Shown piece by piece: positions 54,503 to 64,000 of a DNA stretch of 64,000 nt. Position 1 is the first letter of the stretch. Every line of letters begins with the position of its first letter. This stretch comes from Gambelia wislizenii. Taxonomy: Eukaryota; Chordata; Lepidosauria; Squamata; Crotaphytidae. The position numbers and the translations under genes were made by a program. The stretch spans positions 336,789,756 to 336,853,755 of the forward strand of contig JAUMIR010000003.1 of NCBI GenBank assembly GCA_030847615.1, in the 5' to 3' direction. The notes under the pieces were generated by a model. The model had not been told where the DNA came from. It saw nothing but the letters and a program-made list of their open reading frames with translations, and did not search any database.

Positions 54503-54712
54503 CTACACGACACAAATAATCCAGTTTGAAACTGGATTATTTACCATGGCTCCTTCCTATGGAATCCTGGGATTTGTCGTTTGGTGAGGCACCAGCACTC
54601 TTTGGCAAAGAAGGCTAAAGACCTTGTAAAACTATGAATCCCAAGATTCCATAGGTAGGAGCCAAGGCAAATAATCCAGTTTCAATCTGGATTATTTGTG
54701 TAGTGTGGATTA
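54503..54712. mobile_element. Foldback MITE with AATAATCCAGTTTGAAACTG arms
   Basis: It has the same arms and core as 7251-7470 (GGATTTGTCGTTTGGTGAGG, then AAAACTATGAATCCC). The ends are CTACACGACACAAATAATCC and the complement ending TTTGTGTAGTGTGGATTAGG. Confidence 0.82.
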
Positions 54713-55295
54713 GGACTTGAACATGATGCCCTCAGGGCTGGATTTTGGGTCAGAAGTAGAAGGGGTCTGGGCCCCTCAATGAAGGAGAGGAGCCCCCAAT
54801 CCCCACATAATTGCCCAGATGAGTTGTCATATTTAGAAATAATGTGATAAATTAAAAGAGAGAGAGAGCTCATATTCTAACCCCCTACCCTCTCAACGAC
54901 ATTTTAAAAAGAGTATACTGTATATTTGGCTGAAAGAAGTGAATGGTATCCAGACATCAACTTTTCTTGGCGTTAATTTCGGGGTTTTTTTGTGTGTGGG
55001 GGGGTTAAGGAACTACAGTACTGAGAAAGGACAAATTAAGTCAGGGTTTTGTAAATCTATATAGTTGGAGTACTTAGTGCTCTTTCCAAATTTACTGGCC
55101 CTATCGGTTACTTCAACATTAGTAATTCTTTTCCCCTCGTTTGCTGTCTCATCTGTGAGGAAAGAGATTCCTTTCCAGTCTTTCTGGAACCTTTTTTCCC
55201 CTCAGACCAGAGACCATTTACTAAGAATATTATACCACAGGATCACTGTTTCAAAACCATTAGTACTTTCCTGGCAAACTCCCATTGCCAGCTGG
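54713..55295. other. tRNA-Asn upstream region, no other feature
   Basis: No recognisable exon or repeat. There is a short GA repeat near 54857. Confidence 0.5.
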
Positions 55296-55301
55296 GTCTC
55301 T

Positions 55302-55352
<51 letters not shown>

Positions 55353-55369
55353 GAGCCCACCCAGGGACG
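55296..55369 (+). tRNA. tRNA-Asn (anticodon GTT)
   Basis: The sequence is 74 nt. The 7-bp acceptor stem pairs GTCTCTG with CAGGGAC, leaving G as the discriminator. The D arm with the A box is TGGCGCAATCGG. The anticodon arm is TTCGGCTGTTAACCGAA, with GTT in a CTGTTAA loop. The T arm with the B box is GGTTCGAGCCC. All stems pair, there is no intron, and a pol III T5 terminator follows at 55378-55382. It looks like an intact functional gene and not a SINE head, because it lacks a SINE body and tail. A tRNA-Val gene lies about 660 bp downstream on the same strand. Confidence 0.97.
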
Positions 55370-56029
55370 CGGCATAATTTTTACTCCTTCCAAAGCTTTT
55401 CCTTCCTAAAAAAAATTAGCCTGGTCATTTCAGCAGATATCGCTCCGTTTAATTCGGTTTACATGTTGAAAAACGAACCGCTTCCTTTTATATTAACGAC
55501 ATTTATTCCAGTCTCTTAGTTTTACCAGTACGTATATGTGTTGATGGAGAATATTCTGTCTTTCCTTCTGCTCTGTGTCTTCTCTTATCACGTACGGAAT
55601 AGGAATACTAATGATTAACACATTGCAAGAATGCAAAGGCATATTAGCCTGAATCAGTTTGCAAAGAGATCTTATACCACTAACAGAGAGGGGGGAAAAG
55701 TTGGTAACATAACTGGTCTACTTCCTCAGAGCACATGGCATCTGGTGCGATTTATTAGGGTTTAATATTGATGGATGGATTTAAGACTGGCAAGATTAGG
55801 CGCTGGTCCTATTATGCAGCTTGTTAACACATGCTGCCTTATTAGCATGCAAAAATGAATAAAGTTTTTTTTAATGTAGCAGTAGAATAATTTGTTCTTT
55901 TGTAGCACGTGGCGAAAAGAAAAGTCAAAGTACATCCATGCATACAGATTGCTACTATTCAGACATGCATGCAATAAATTCCCTTCATCTACTATAAGAG
56001 GGTTGTAGGTAGAGCTTAATGCAACCTCA
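55370..56029. other. Spacer between the two tRNA genes
   Basis: It holds the tRNA-Asn terminator at its start and otherwise nothing recognised, and it is free of obvious transposons. Confidence 0.5.
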
Positions 56030-56102
56030 GTTTCCGTAGTGTAGTGGTTATCACGTTCGCCTAACACGCGAAAGGTCCCCGGTTCGAAACCGGGCGGAAA
56101 CA
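56030..56102 (+). tRNA. tRNA-Val (anticodon AAC)
   Basis: The sequence is 73 nt. The acceptor stem pairs GTTTCCG with CGGAAAC, with A as the discriminator. The A box is TAGTGTAGTGG. The anticodon arm is TTCGCCTAACACGCGAA with AAC, and the B box is GGTTCGAAACC. All stems pair, there is no intron, and a pol III T6 terminator lies at 56107-56112. The sequence matches the canonical vertebrate tRNA-Val(AAC), so it is almost certainly functional. Confidence 0.97.
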
Positions 56103-56519
56103 GGACTTTTTTCCCCCCTCTTCCCTCTCTACTCAAACCAAGCAGCTGGAGAAAAATATTGGTATTAGAAATCAGCTGGGCTTATGTTTTGTTAAGCGCA
56201 AACGGCTGTCCTTATTAATTAGCAAGGCAGTAAAGGCTCTCCTAAATCTATCCTAGTTTTATATCCCTTGTCTTTCATTAAGTCAGCAAGAGAGGAGACT
56301 TGTCACTTTTCAGACACTTTTCCGTCATGCAATGAGAAAGGTTTGCTCATCTTCCCGAAGATCTCTTTGCAAGTTTAACATAGTAGCGCCAAGTGGACCA
56401 GGCAGGATAACAGATTAATTATATTAATCTACTACTAATTAATTATATTAATCTACTAATACAGTTGTGTTGTGAATTTTGGAAATACCAGTTTGATGGG
56501 GATGTTCCCTCTATTAGAG

Positions 56520-56690
56520 AGGTTTCATATTTATATATATGTACACACACACACACACACACGTGTGTACATATATATATATATACATGTATGTGTGTGT
56601 ACATATATGTAAGTACATACATGTGCTTATATGTAAGTACATGTAAGTATATGTATATGTACTTATATGTATATGCACTTTGGGATGCTC
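56520..56690. repeat. Alternating purine-pyrimidine microsatellite
   Basis: CA, TA and GT dinucleotide runs, including ACACACACACACACACG and variants of TATATGTAAGTACATG. It is prone to slippage and could adopt Z-type structure. The open stretch across it is composition only. Confidence 0.85.
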
Positions 56691-57110
56691 TTCATTCTGT
56701 CCATCCGTTATTTTCCTTTTTGTTTGATAATGGTATGTGCTTTAAATTTCCTGGAATGTAGTTATTTTAATCTCTGGATGAGGGGCTGGTAGCCGATGGA
56801 CAATTTGGGGAGGGTTGATTACAGGGTTGTTACAGTTACAGAGTTGGTTTCTAGCCCTCCTTTTGTGTTACATCAACTACTGCAAACAACAACAAACCCT
56901 CCCCAACTCATATATGTTGCAATAAAGCTTTTTAAAAGCCCTTATCTGGACCTATTGGTGCTTCCCTCCCCAAAAGCCTAAATGGTATTTTTGTAATGCA
57001 GGGACACATAGGTGTGCATATGAGAGAAAATGTGTGTGCGTGTGGATGTGTTATGAGTGTGTTTGGTGCTCCCTATGAGAGTTGGGGAGGGGGCTATGAC
57101 TGGTACATAA
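56691..57110. other. No recognised gene or repeat
   Basis: Intergenic. Nothing recognised. Confidence 0.45.
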
Positions 57111-57450
57111 TTTATTTTCTATCCCTCCTTTCTTAAAATATGGGACCCAAGGCAGTTTACAATACAGTTGTCTCTCCATATCCACAGATTTAAGTATTCA
57201 CGGCTTGAAAATATTCTTTTTAAAAAAATAATCCAAAAAGCAAACCTTGATTTTGCCTTCGTATATAAGGGATACCATTTTGCTATGCCATTGCACATAA
57301 TGGGACTTGAGTATTCACAGATTTTGGTATCCACGGGGGTCCTGGAGCCAAACCCCAGCGGATACCAAAGGCCCATTGTATAAGTTAATATGAAATACAG
57401 CTAAAAGAATAATATAAAAGCATTTTAAAATAGACAATCCAATTAAATTG
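57111..57450 (-). repeat. L2-like LINE 3' end split by a Tigger MITE
   Basis: TTTCTATCCCTCCTTTCTTA and GACCCAAGGCAGTTTACAAT form the inverse of an L2-type tail. The LINE sequence resumes after the Tigger at 57381 with AATATGAAATACAGC and AAAAGCATTTTAAAA. Confidence 0.6.
57175..57378. mobile_element. pogo/Tigger-type MITE, subfamily A, nested in a LINE tail
   Basis: The left end is CAGTTGTCTCTCCATATCC. The right end is GGCCCATTG followed by TA (degraded). The interior CTTCGTATATAAGGGATACC is family-typical. Confidence 0.88.
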
Positions 57451-57467
57451 TTATTGTATGACTTTAA

Positions 57468-58067
57468 GGAAATTATCAGATGCATCAAAAATGGCATTAT
57501 AACAATGCCATGTGATCGCAAAACGGCTTCCTTATCAGATGATGTTGTGCCCCAGCATTCTGCAAGCGTTCGGCTGCTGTTACGAGGGAGTTCTTTTTTA
57601 TTGTCAGGGAGAAGCCAAAAATTGATCTCCCATAGCATTTGTGTTCCAGATTTTTGCGTGTGCAAAAAGGTGCCCTGTTCTGCCGGCGTGATTCCAGTGT
57701 CAATGGGCGGTTCCACCAGAACACTTCCGGGTGTGAATGAGAAAATTAGATACTGTACACTCTTTTTATGAACCTCCCCGTCTTGCTTGCAAGCTTCTAA
57801 ACATGTAGCAGTGCTTTTCTGAACTTTTTTTTTAAATTGATGTTGGGGGGCTTTTTAGCATGCTCGTGTCTTCTTGCGTGACATGCGAAAATCTTGTTTA
57901 CGGAGAAACACAGAAGTAAGCAGCATGAGCACTTGTATCGCCGGACTCTTGGGGGCTGATTTTGTATCATTATCATGGCAGAGTGCAAAAACATATCATT
58001 ATGCCAGAACACGAACGCTGTAAAATATAGTGCCATAATAACATTTTTAGGCACTCATCTGATAATC
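57468..58067. mobile_element. MITE-1 family copy (variant TIR)
   Basis: The left end is GGAAATTATCAGATGC and the right end is GCACTCATCTGATAATC. TAA flanks both sides (57465-57467 and 58068-58070). The interior has CCAGAACACTTCCGGGTG, TCTTTTTATGAACCTCCCCG and CTTCTTGCGTGACATGCG, shared with the 15893 copy. The outer 90 bp match the left end at 18548. Confidence 0.85.
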
Positions 58068-58074
58068 TAAGTAA

Positions 58075-58279
58075 TTTATGGCTTATGGCAACCCTAACAC
58101 AGGTTTTTCTTGACAAGATTTGTCCAGAGAGGGGTTTGTTATTGCCCTCTTTTGAGGCTGAGAGGATGCGACTTGTCCAAGGTTGTCCAGTGGGTTTTCC
58201 ATGACTGAGCAGGTATTTGAATCCTGGGCTCCAGAGTCCTAGTCCAACACTCAAACCACTGACTACGCCATGCCGGCTT
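58075..58279 (-). repeat. tRNA-derived SINE (Sauria type)
   Basis: On the minus strand the head is AAGCCGGCATGGCGTAGTCA, then GTTGGACTAGGACTCTGGAG, and the body CCATGGAAAACCCACTGG. The tail is decayed. Confidence 0.78.
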
Positions 58280-58919
58280 AGTTAAAACATTAAATACTGT
58301 TAAAAACATATCCAAAGCATAATGAAGATAAAAATACAGCACACTTTATTAAAAGATCCTTCTGCCACCATCGGTGTATGCCACCCTCAGGAGCTTAGCT
58401 GTACTGACTATGGTCCTTGGGCTGCAGAAAGTTTCCCATCCTTTTTTAAAGATAATGTGGGTTTTAAATATTTTTTTTCTTCTTGATAATTTTTATATGT
58501 GATGATTTAGGGGGAATGTGTGTGGGGAAGGGGAGGAGTCCTTCTATCTCTATAGTTATGAGCAGAGAGAGAGAAGGCAGAACAGGCCTCTTGAAGAAAA
58601 GGGTCATTCCACATTTAAGGCCTATTCATCTTCTCCATAAGCAACAGTATTTTGATTAGTCACGGTAAACCTCAGTTTTATTACGTATTTTGTTAAAAGA
58701 TTGGAAATCCCTTGTAGACTTTCTGTGAAAAAAAGAAAATTCCTTGTAATTTTTGGTTTTGAAGATTAGAAAGAATAGGTTATTGAAAGTATTATGTAGC
58801 AATTTTGGAGAGAGAGGAATGAAAAACTATATGGGTTGCCCCCCATATCTGCAGGGGATATGTTCCCAGACTTAACCATTTATAACTGAAGCTGAAGATA
58901 ATAGCAAACTGCCATAGGA

Positions 58920-59040
58920 TTTTTTTAAAATTTAATTTTTAATTAGGTATTTATACCCCGCTCTTCAGCCACAAAGGCTATCAGAGCGGCTTGCAATTTG
59001 TTTTTAAGCAATAGCAATTTACACATCTACAGTGCATTAA
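58920..59040 (-). repeat. L2-like LINE 3' end
   Basis: The inverse of AGAGCGGGGTATAAATACC, then GCCGCTCTGATAGCC. It is similar to the 3' end of the LINE at 10431. Confidence 0.6.
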
Positions 59041-59439
59041 GCAGTTTCCAATGTGTGTTAGCTAGTTAGTTAGGATGTCATAGAATTGCACTGGAAGCCC
59101 TAGAAAATGCCTACAGAGGACACCTCTCTAGGCATCTGGAGGGTCTCCAGAACCCTAAAGAGACACTCCCCCCAAGTGCAGTTAAATGTAACCATCTTTA
59201 CCAATACCATAGATACTGAGGGGGGGGGGCAATCTATATATCTGCTGAAAGGAAGATTGGAAGTCATTTTCTTCTTTTTCTTTCCTTATTTTAGCTTTGT
59301 TTTCTTTAATTTTTACTCTGGTGTTTCAATTTTTCTATCTTTTCTTTGTTTCTAAACTTTGTAATTTCTAATTTAAAAAAACTTTTAATAAAATTATTAT
59401 TAAGAAATAATCTACCATTATAGATCTGGGCAAAATCAT

Positions 59440-59640
59440 AACACTTCAAAAGCAGGCTAAAATAAAAAAAAAGACAAGTTTTAACTTGGCACAGAATGAA
59501 ACCAACATTGGCATCAATTGGGACCTTACTTCATAAAGAACGAATCAGTGTCAGATCATCCTGTAATAAGCCATCAACCATCAGTTGATCATGCATAAGG
59601 AGACCCGTCTGTTGTAAGTCACCAAGAGACTAAGGAGGAA
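59440..59640 (-). repeat. LINE 3' fragment (L2-like)
   Basis: It shares ACTTGGCACAGAATGAAACC and CAACATTGG with the fragment at 36916-37290. Confidence 0.45.
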
Positions 59641-59984
59641 GCTGAAGGTAAAGATGGTTACGGCAGGCATCCTGCCAGAGGGACTGGCAAGCTTGGTTGC
59701 TGTGAAGAAAGCTGAAATTGGATACAACAGAGTTCCTGAGACTGTGTGTGGCTCCTCTCTCTGCAGGTACTGTTAAGTCAGACATCTTGCTAAAGGGTAA
59801 GCCTCTGGGTGAGAACACAAGTGTTCTTTGCCCTCTAGCTCTTAGGCTGGGGCACAAGAGAGATCTGCTTTGTGTACTGAATGCAGATGTAGAGCTTTAC
59901 CACACTCAGAGGAAAAGCAGCAGGAACATTCCACCCTTCCTGCTGCCTTCCCTCATGGCGTACTTGTCCAGTTTTGATGGATAC

Positions 59985-60340
59985 ATTTCAGTTTGTTCAA
60001 CATGATGATGTGGACAAGTTGCTTGGAGATATGAGGCCAACAGCTTGTCAGTTAGATATAGGACTTCGGAGCATTGCCTTACACTGATTCTGGTCTTTCT
60101 TGACTGAACGTTCCCAGAGGCGGGGTGATGGGGGACTGTTAAATGTTTTGGCCCTTAGCCTGTGGGGTCCACAGGGGTCAATACTGTTCCCTATGCTTTT
60201 TAGCATCTACATGAAGCTGCTGGGACAGGTCATCCAGAGCTTTGAGGTTGGTGTCATCAGTATGCTGATGATACCCAATTCTATCTCTCCTTTACAATTT
60301 ATGCCAAGGAAGTGGTAGTGCTGCCCACTGGAAGCTTAAA
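59985..60340 (+). repeat. L2-clade LINE RT fragment, internally deleted
   Basis: Plus-strand translation, across frame changes, gives a VDKLLGDMRPTACQLD block, then a jump to FLTERSQR, GPQGSILFPMLFSIYMKLLG and, in a second frame, the catalytic QYADDTQFYLS. The order matches residues around 374-388 and 550-615 of the LINE at 10431, with the part in between deleted. It is non-functional. Confidence 0.85.
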
Positions 60341-60683
60341 AGAGATGAAGCCAGTAATTGCTAACAGGTTTGCACAGTGGCAGCAAGTGAAGGCAGACAT
60401 AAGTTGCCATTGTTGAAAGTGGAAGGCTGGCTTTTTCTGAGTCCCCCTTCCTCCTGGAAACCATTCATAGGTAAAATAGGCTGCTCACCAGTGACTTTCT
60501 CCACCCTTCCTTGCCACCACTGTGCCCACAGCCTATTTTACTTCCTGCTACCCCTGCCTTCCTCAGCACTACACAAGAGGATCTCAGTTATAATTTGATT
60601 GGATACAGGTGAATTGTACTACTTCATCATTATTGCATTGTGAGAGAGGTATGTCATGGATTATTTCTAATTTGTTTAAGGCA

Positions 60684-60822
60684 GGGATGGGTAAGTGTGG
60701 CCCTCAGTTGCTTTGTTTTTTACTTCAGTTCCCATATTCTCCCACCATTCACTGTATTTGGTTAGGACCCATGGGAGTAACCATAAAAAAAAACTGGGGC
60801 CATGGTTGCCCACTCCCTAGCA
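60684..60822. mobile_element. hAT-like MITE (GGCAAAGTGTGGCC family)
   Basis: The left end is CAGGGATGGGTAAGTGTGGCC and the right end is CATGGTTGCCCACTCCCTA, with AGTTCCCATATTCTCCCACC inside. It is diverged from the other copies. Confidence 0.6.
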
Positions 60823-61507
60823 TCGGCATATTTGGGATAGTGATGTGACCTGACAACCATTCTCCAAGTTTATTCTGTTAAGAATTTGAGCTTTTCTAAG
60901 TTTTCATTATCTTCCAATATACAACTTAATTTCTTAAAGAGCTTCCTTGAGCACTCCAAATTGAAAACTTTTAGAGCTTACCAGAATGCTACAGAATTTT
61001 TGTTGCTGCCCTAACACACCCTCCTGCTCTATTGCCCTTAGGCTCTGTTGCCCCCTCTTCTCTCCTTTCTTACTCAACTCAAGGAAGGGAGAAGGGGGGG
61101 GGAACCTATTGCTTCCACCAGAGACAGCTCTTTAGTGCTGGCCACTTTCTTCCTGAGGATCGTCAAGAGTCCAAAATCACATGAACTGATATATGCCGGC
61201 GTTAAATAGATTACATAACTTGACTCTGATCAGCCAAAAATATGCCAAGTTCCTGAATGTTTCAGAGAATTAAGCAATTGTTTTAAGAACAGGATGTGAA
61301 GTTTTGAAAAAAAGGAAAGATGTGGCTCATTTTCATTTTAACAGTTGCAGACTTCCATGATTTTAAATAGTAAAACTGTTCAAGATATATTTAACAAGCA
61401 TTAAAGCAACAATCCTTAGGCTGGAAAACATTTGAGAATACTCTCCACAAGTTTGTGAGAGCATTTTATGATACTAATTTGGGGAAAATGGAATTATTGG
61501 AGATGTA
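60823..61507. other. No recognised gene or repeat
   Basis: Intergenic. Nothing recognised. Confidence 0.45.
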
Positions 61508-61682
61508 GGAGATTTTCAGACGCCTCTTTCAGCCTCTTGCTGCGCAAGCAGCCTCCAGAGCAGTAACGAGGCTGCTGCGCAGCAAGGGGTCCATTTTGGA
61601 CGACCCCGTTTCTCTCTCAGCGTCGTCCATGACTGTTGCGGCTAGCATTGGAGGTGGCCGCACTGTTTTTCACTCACGGGAC
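61508..61682 (+). mobile_element. Single arm of the palindromic MITE family
   Basis: It starts GGAGATTTTCAGACGCC and continues CAAGCAGCCTCC, then GCTGCTGCGCAGCAAGGG, parallel to the left arm at 21621. It ends at TTTTTCACTCACGGG, which is the centre of the palindrome. The second arm is absent. Confidence 0.75.
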
Positions 61683-62544
61683 AATTCTAATCTGAGACAG
61701 GTTTATCTCCAGACCTGGAGGCTTCCTGAGACTCACTGAATCAGCCTACAAAGGGGTCTAGGCTCTTGCATATGACAAAAAAAAAAAATGCTGATCTCAA
61801 AAGGAGGCATTTTGTGGCTACAACTGGCAAGTTTGCTTTTCTCTGAGTACTTTTGTTCCTAGTATATCATGGCCATAATGGTGTGGCTTAACCTTTCTGT
61901 CTGTACTGACCTTTTCTACACCTCAAGCAAGATGCAGACCTGTGTCTCTAATACCATCTCTTTGTCCTGCAGGATTTTTTTAAACCATCGTAGCAAGCAA
62001 AGGAGCCAGTGGGCTTCAAAAGCTAGCGTGGTTAATATTTTGCCTTTTGGCTAGCCTAATGAAGATAACACAACTATACTTTAGGCAGAACTCAGTTCTC
62101 TATAGAGTCAGGATTCTTTGGGGAACAGAAACTTTGGGGAAAAAATTCTGCCCAAGTGTAAAAAAAATTGTAATCCATACAACAGCAGATTAAAAGTGTT
62201 ACTAGCTCCATTGAGTCTACCTAGTGTATTTGATGCTTGGTGCAGATAATTTTTTTAACACTATTCAGTACAACAAAAACATTTTTAAAATCATGAATGA
62301 AACAAATAATAGCCAGAAAAGAAATGCAAAAGGGGAGGGGGGGGAGTAAAAAGTATGGAAAATCCATTGAACCTACCTGGTACCTCCCCACATTTTAAAA
62401 AGCAGTCTCTCTCACACACACATCCAATTTGCACCTGCTTACCCTCTTTCTCTGGGTCTGTTTAGTTTTGAGGCCTGCAACTGCCAAGAAGCAATTCCCA
62501 ACTTTGCTTGCACACAAACTGTGACCAGGCTGTATCCAGCCTGT
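61683..62544. other. No recognised gene or repeat
   Basis: Intergenic. Nothing recognised. Confidence 0.45.
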
Positions 62545-62549
62545 GCAAG

Positions 62550-63005
62550 TGTTAGGATTGGTCTCTGGCATGACCTGTTCCTGCCATTTTCACTATTCTT
62601 TTGTAACCTTGATGTTAATTGTATTGTTAATTTGTTAACAATATTGTTAATAAATTGTTAATTTTCATTTCTTTGTTTGTTAACAAGTGTTCTGTGGTGA
62701 CAGTGGAGTATAATGGTTGCTAGTGGGAATGGAGAGAGAAGCCTGCAGCTGCAGAATCAGCTTGGGAAAAATGGGATGGATGTTGTATGGGAAGAGGTGG
62801 TCAGGAGATGATGGATAACCAATAATATTGGAGTCCGCCAGATTTCATAGGTTAGAATATACTTTTAGTATATTGTCTTCCTCCTAAGTTTCAATTCTAA
62901 GCAACAACCTTGTATGATATGCTTTCTGGATTTCTGTGCCAATAAAGTTTTCTGATTAACTCTGAAACTGCTGGTCACTGCCTCTGGGAATGCAAGTACA
63001 TGACT
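62550..63005 (+). repeat. Solo LTR, copy 2
   Basis: It starts TGTTAGGATTGG and ends TACATGACT. An exact 5-bp target duplication GCAAG lies at 62545-62549 and 63006-63010. AATAAA lies in CCAATAAAGTTTTCTG. Compared with copy 1 it has an extra TTGTTAAT-type expansion at about 62615-62665. Confidence 0.88.
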
Positions 63006-63072
63006 GCAAGTACCCCAAAGGGTCCTCCTTGCCTACCTTGGCATCTAGATACAAGGTGAATCATCCAGAACC

Positions 63073-63852
63073 ATGTTGAAAACAATTATCTTAAAATATG
63101 CCTCTTTCTCCAATCACACAGTGGGGGGGGGAAGCAATAAAAGGTGTTTGGCCTCCAGTGCCCAACCCAGGATTGGGAGGCAGGGGAGGAGATCTTCACA
63201 GCTAGCCCACTTCTGCCGCCACCACCACCACTATCCTTTGGCCAGAGAGCAGCCTGTGATTGCTACTCTGCTACTGGATGCAAGGAGGCGCCACACAACC
63301 CACTCAGCCCCAAACTATCTGGAGCCTCTACTTGGAATTATTTTTTTCCCATGTGGGAAGGGGAGAATTCCCTTCCCATGGTGTGTGTGTGTATGGATAA
63401 TAATAATACTGAGCAATTTCAGTTCTCCTGGAGAACTGGCACTCCTACATTTCCCACTTGGAGGCTACAGCACTACTGCACAAGGCCTGACTCAGCCCAT
63501 GGAGACAGAGGAAAAGCCTTTGCCTGTGAGAGCAACAACCATCACCAACAACCTCTGTGGGGAGGAAGGCAACGAGGGGAGTTTCAAAATAGGTGGAAGG
63601 CTAAGTGGTGTCAGGGGTGTGAGGAGAGCAAAAGAGGAAGAAACCCCTGATAATAAAATGGGAAATAAACACTGGAAAGGAGGGAGAGACACCTGGTTCC
63701 ACCCTTCTCTTTCCCTCTGGAAAGGAAGCACTTTTCCTGTCTCTCCCTACCCAGCCCTGCTTCACTTTACAGTAAAAGGAATTCCCTGCGAGACCAAGCT
63801 GAGAAAATCAAAGTGCTGCAAATGCTCCCCCCCCCAGCACCTCCTTTCATGA
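63073..63852 (+). other. Long open stretch of unknown nature (259 codons)
   Basis: The translation shows no domain I recognise. Two frames are open at once here (63073-63852 and 63144-63650), which suggests GC-rich composition and not a real gene. No splice context or promoter was recognised. It follows the solo LTR by about 70 bp but does not look like gag. Confidence 0.15.
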
Positions 63853-64000
63853 ACCCCTTAGAGGCAAAAGAGGAGGGAGGAACTATCAGATTCACCAGCT
63901 GTGAAAATATCATTACTGTCCCCTGCTGCCCCTTTTCTTTCCTGGCCAGCTGTATTCCCTGCCCTGGGTGGTAAACTCCCCATCCTCCCCTTCACTCAAA

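Noticed and set aside
56520..56690. Possible CRISPR or satellite array
   Set aside because: It is only mixed dinucleotide repeats with no regular spacers. No array with unique spacers exists anywhere in the window.
63073..63852. A 259-codon open frame as a host gene
   Set aside because: A second frame is open over the same stretch, no domain or splice site was recognised, and composition is GC-rich. Kept only as an unexplained open stretch.

Overview
The window is vertebrate nuclear DNA, most likely from a squamate reptile and probably an iguanian-type lizard. The evidence is the mix of mobile elements: CR1 and L2-clade LINEs, a 5'-truncated L1, tRNA-derived SINEs of the Sauria type, a 5S-rRNA-derived SINE, pogo/Tigger-type and hAT-type MITEs, a mariner, a small Helitron-like unit and solo LTRs. 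Genes are split by introns, and there are two canonical eukaryotic tRNA genes. The genus cannot be fixed from sequence alone. No bacterial-type genes, operons or CRISPR arrays are present.

The main host gene is ALOX5AP (FLAP, 5-lipoxygenase-activating protein) on the minus strand. I could read four coding exons by splice sites and translation: exon 1 at 43038-43107 with the start codon, exon 2 at 31575-31674, exon 3 at 28591-28661 and exon 4 at 25449-25530. Together they give an uninterrupted reading frame of about 107 residues that aligns without gaps to the mammalian protein. The terminal exon was not found between 1 and 25448, so the last intron appears to run past the low-coordinate end. 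A promoter region with ETS-, RUNX- and GATA-like motifs lies just above 43107. Far upstream of the gene, tRNA-Asn(GTT) at 55296-55369 and tRNA-Val(AAC) at 56030-56102 both look functional.

Almost everything else is transposon-derived and often nested. Regions: 0.1-6.3 kb holds SINEs, CR1, a Tigger MITE, a hAT element and a mariner. 8.7-14.4 kb holds a MITE split by a nearly intact L2-clade LINE with 170-bp tandem 5' monomers. 15.9-20 kb holds two MITE families and a large composite foldback. 21.6-22 kb is a perfect 331-bp palindrome. 23-25 kb holds foldback MITEs and a SINE. 26-33 kb holds MITEs, CR1, a solo LTR and exons 2 and 3. 34-41 kb holds an env-like remnant and several LINE fragments. 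41.2-42 kb holds a mini-Helitron and a C/A-rich minisatellite. 45-46.7 kb holds an L1 with a 17-bp target duplication. 49-50.7 kb is a Tigger element with two further elements inside it. 52-64 kb holds CR1s, MITEs, the tRNAs, an L2 remnant, half of a palindromic element and a second solo LTR.

The strongest candidates for undescribed material are a recurring 0.5-0.6 kb MITE family with GGACTTTATCAGAC termini and 3-bp target duplications (about ten copies here), the perfect palindrome and its one-armed relative, the composite foldback at 18.7-19.8 kb, and the LINE with tandem 5' monomers. I found no new multi-gene system.
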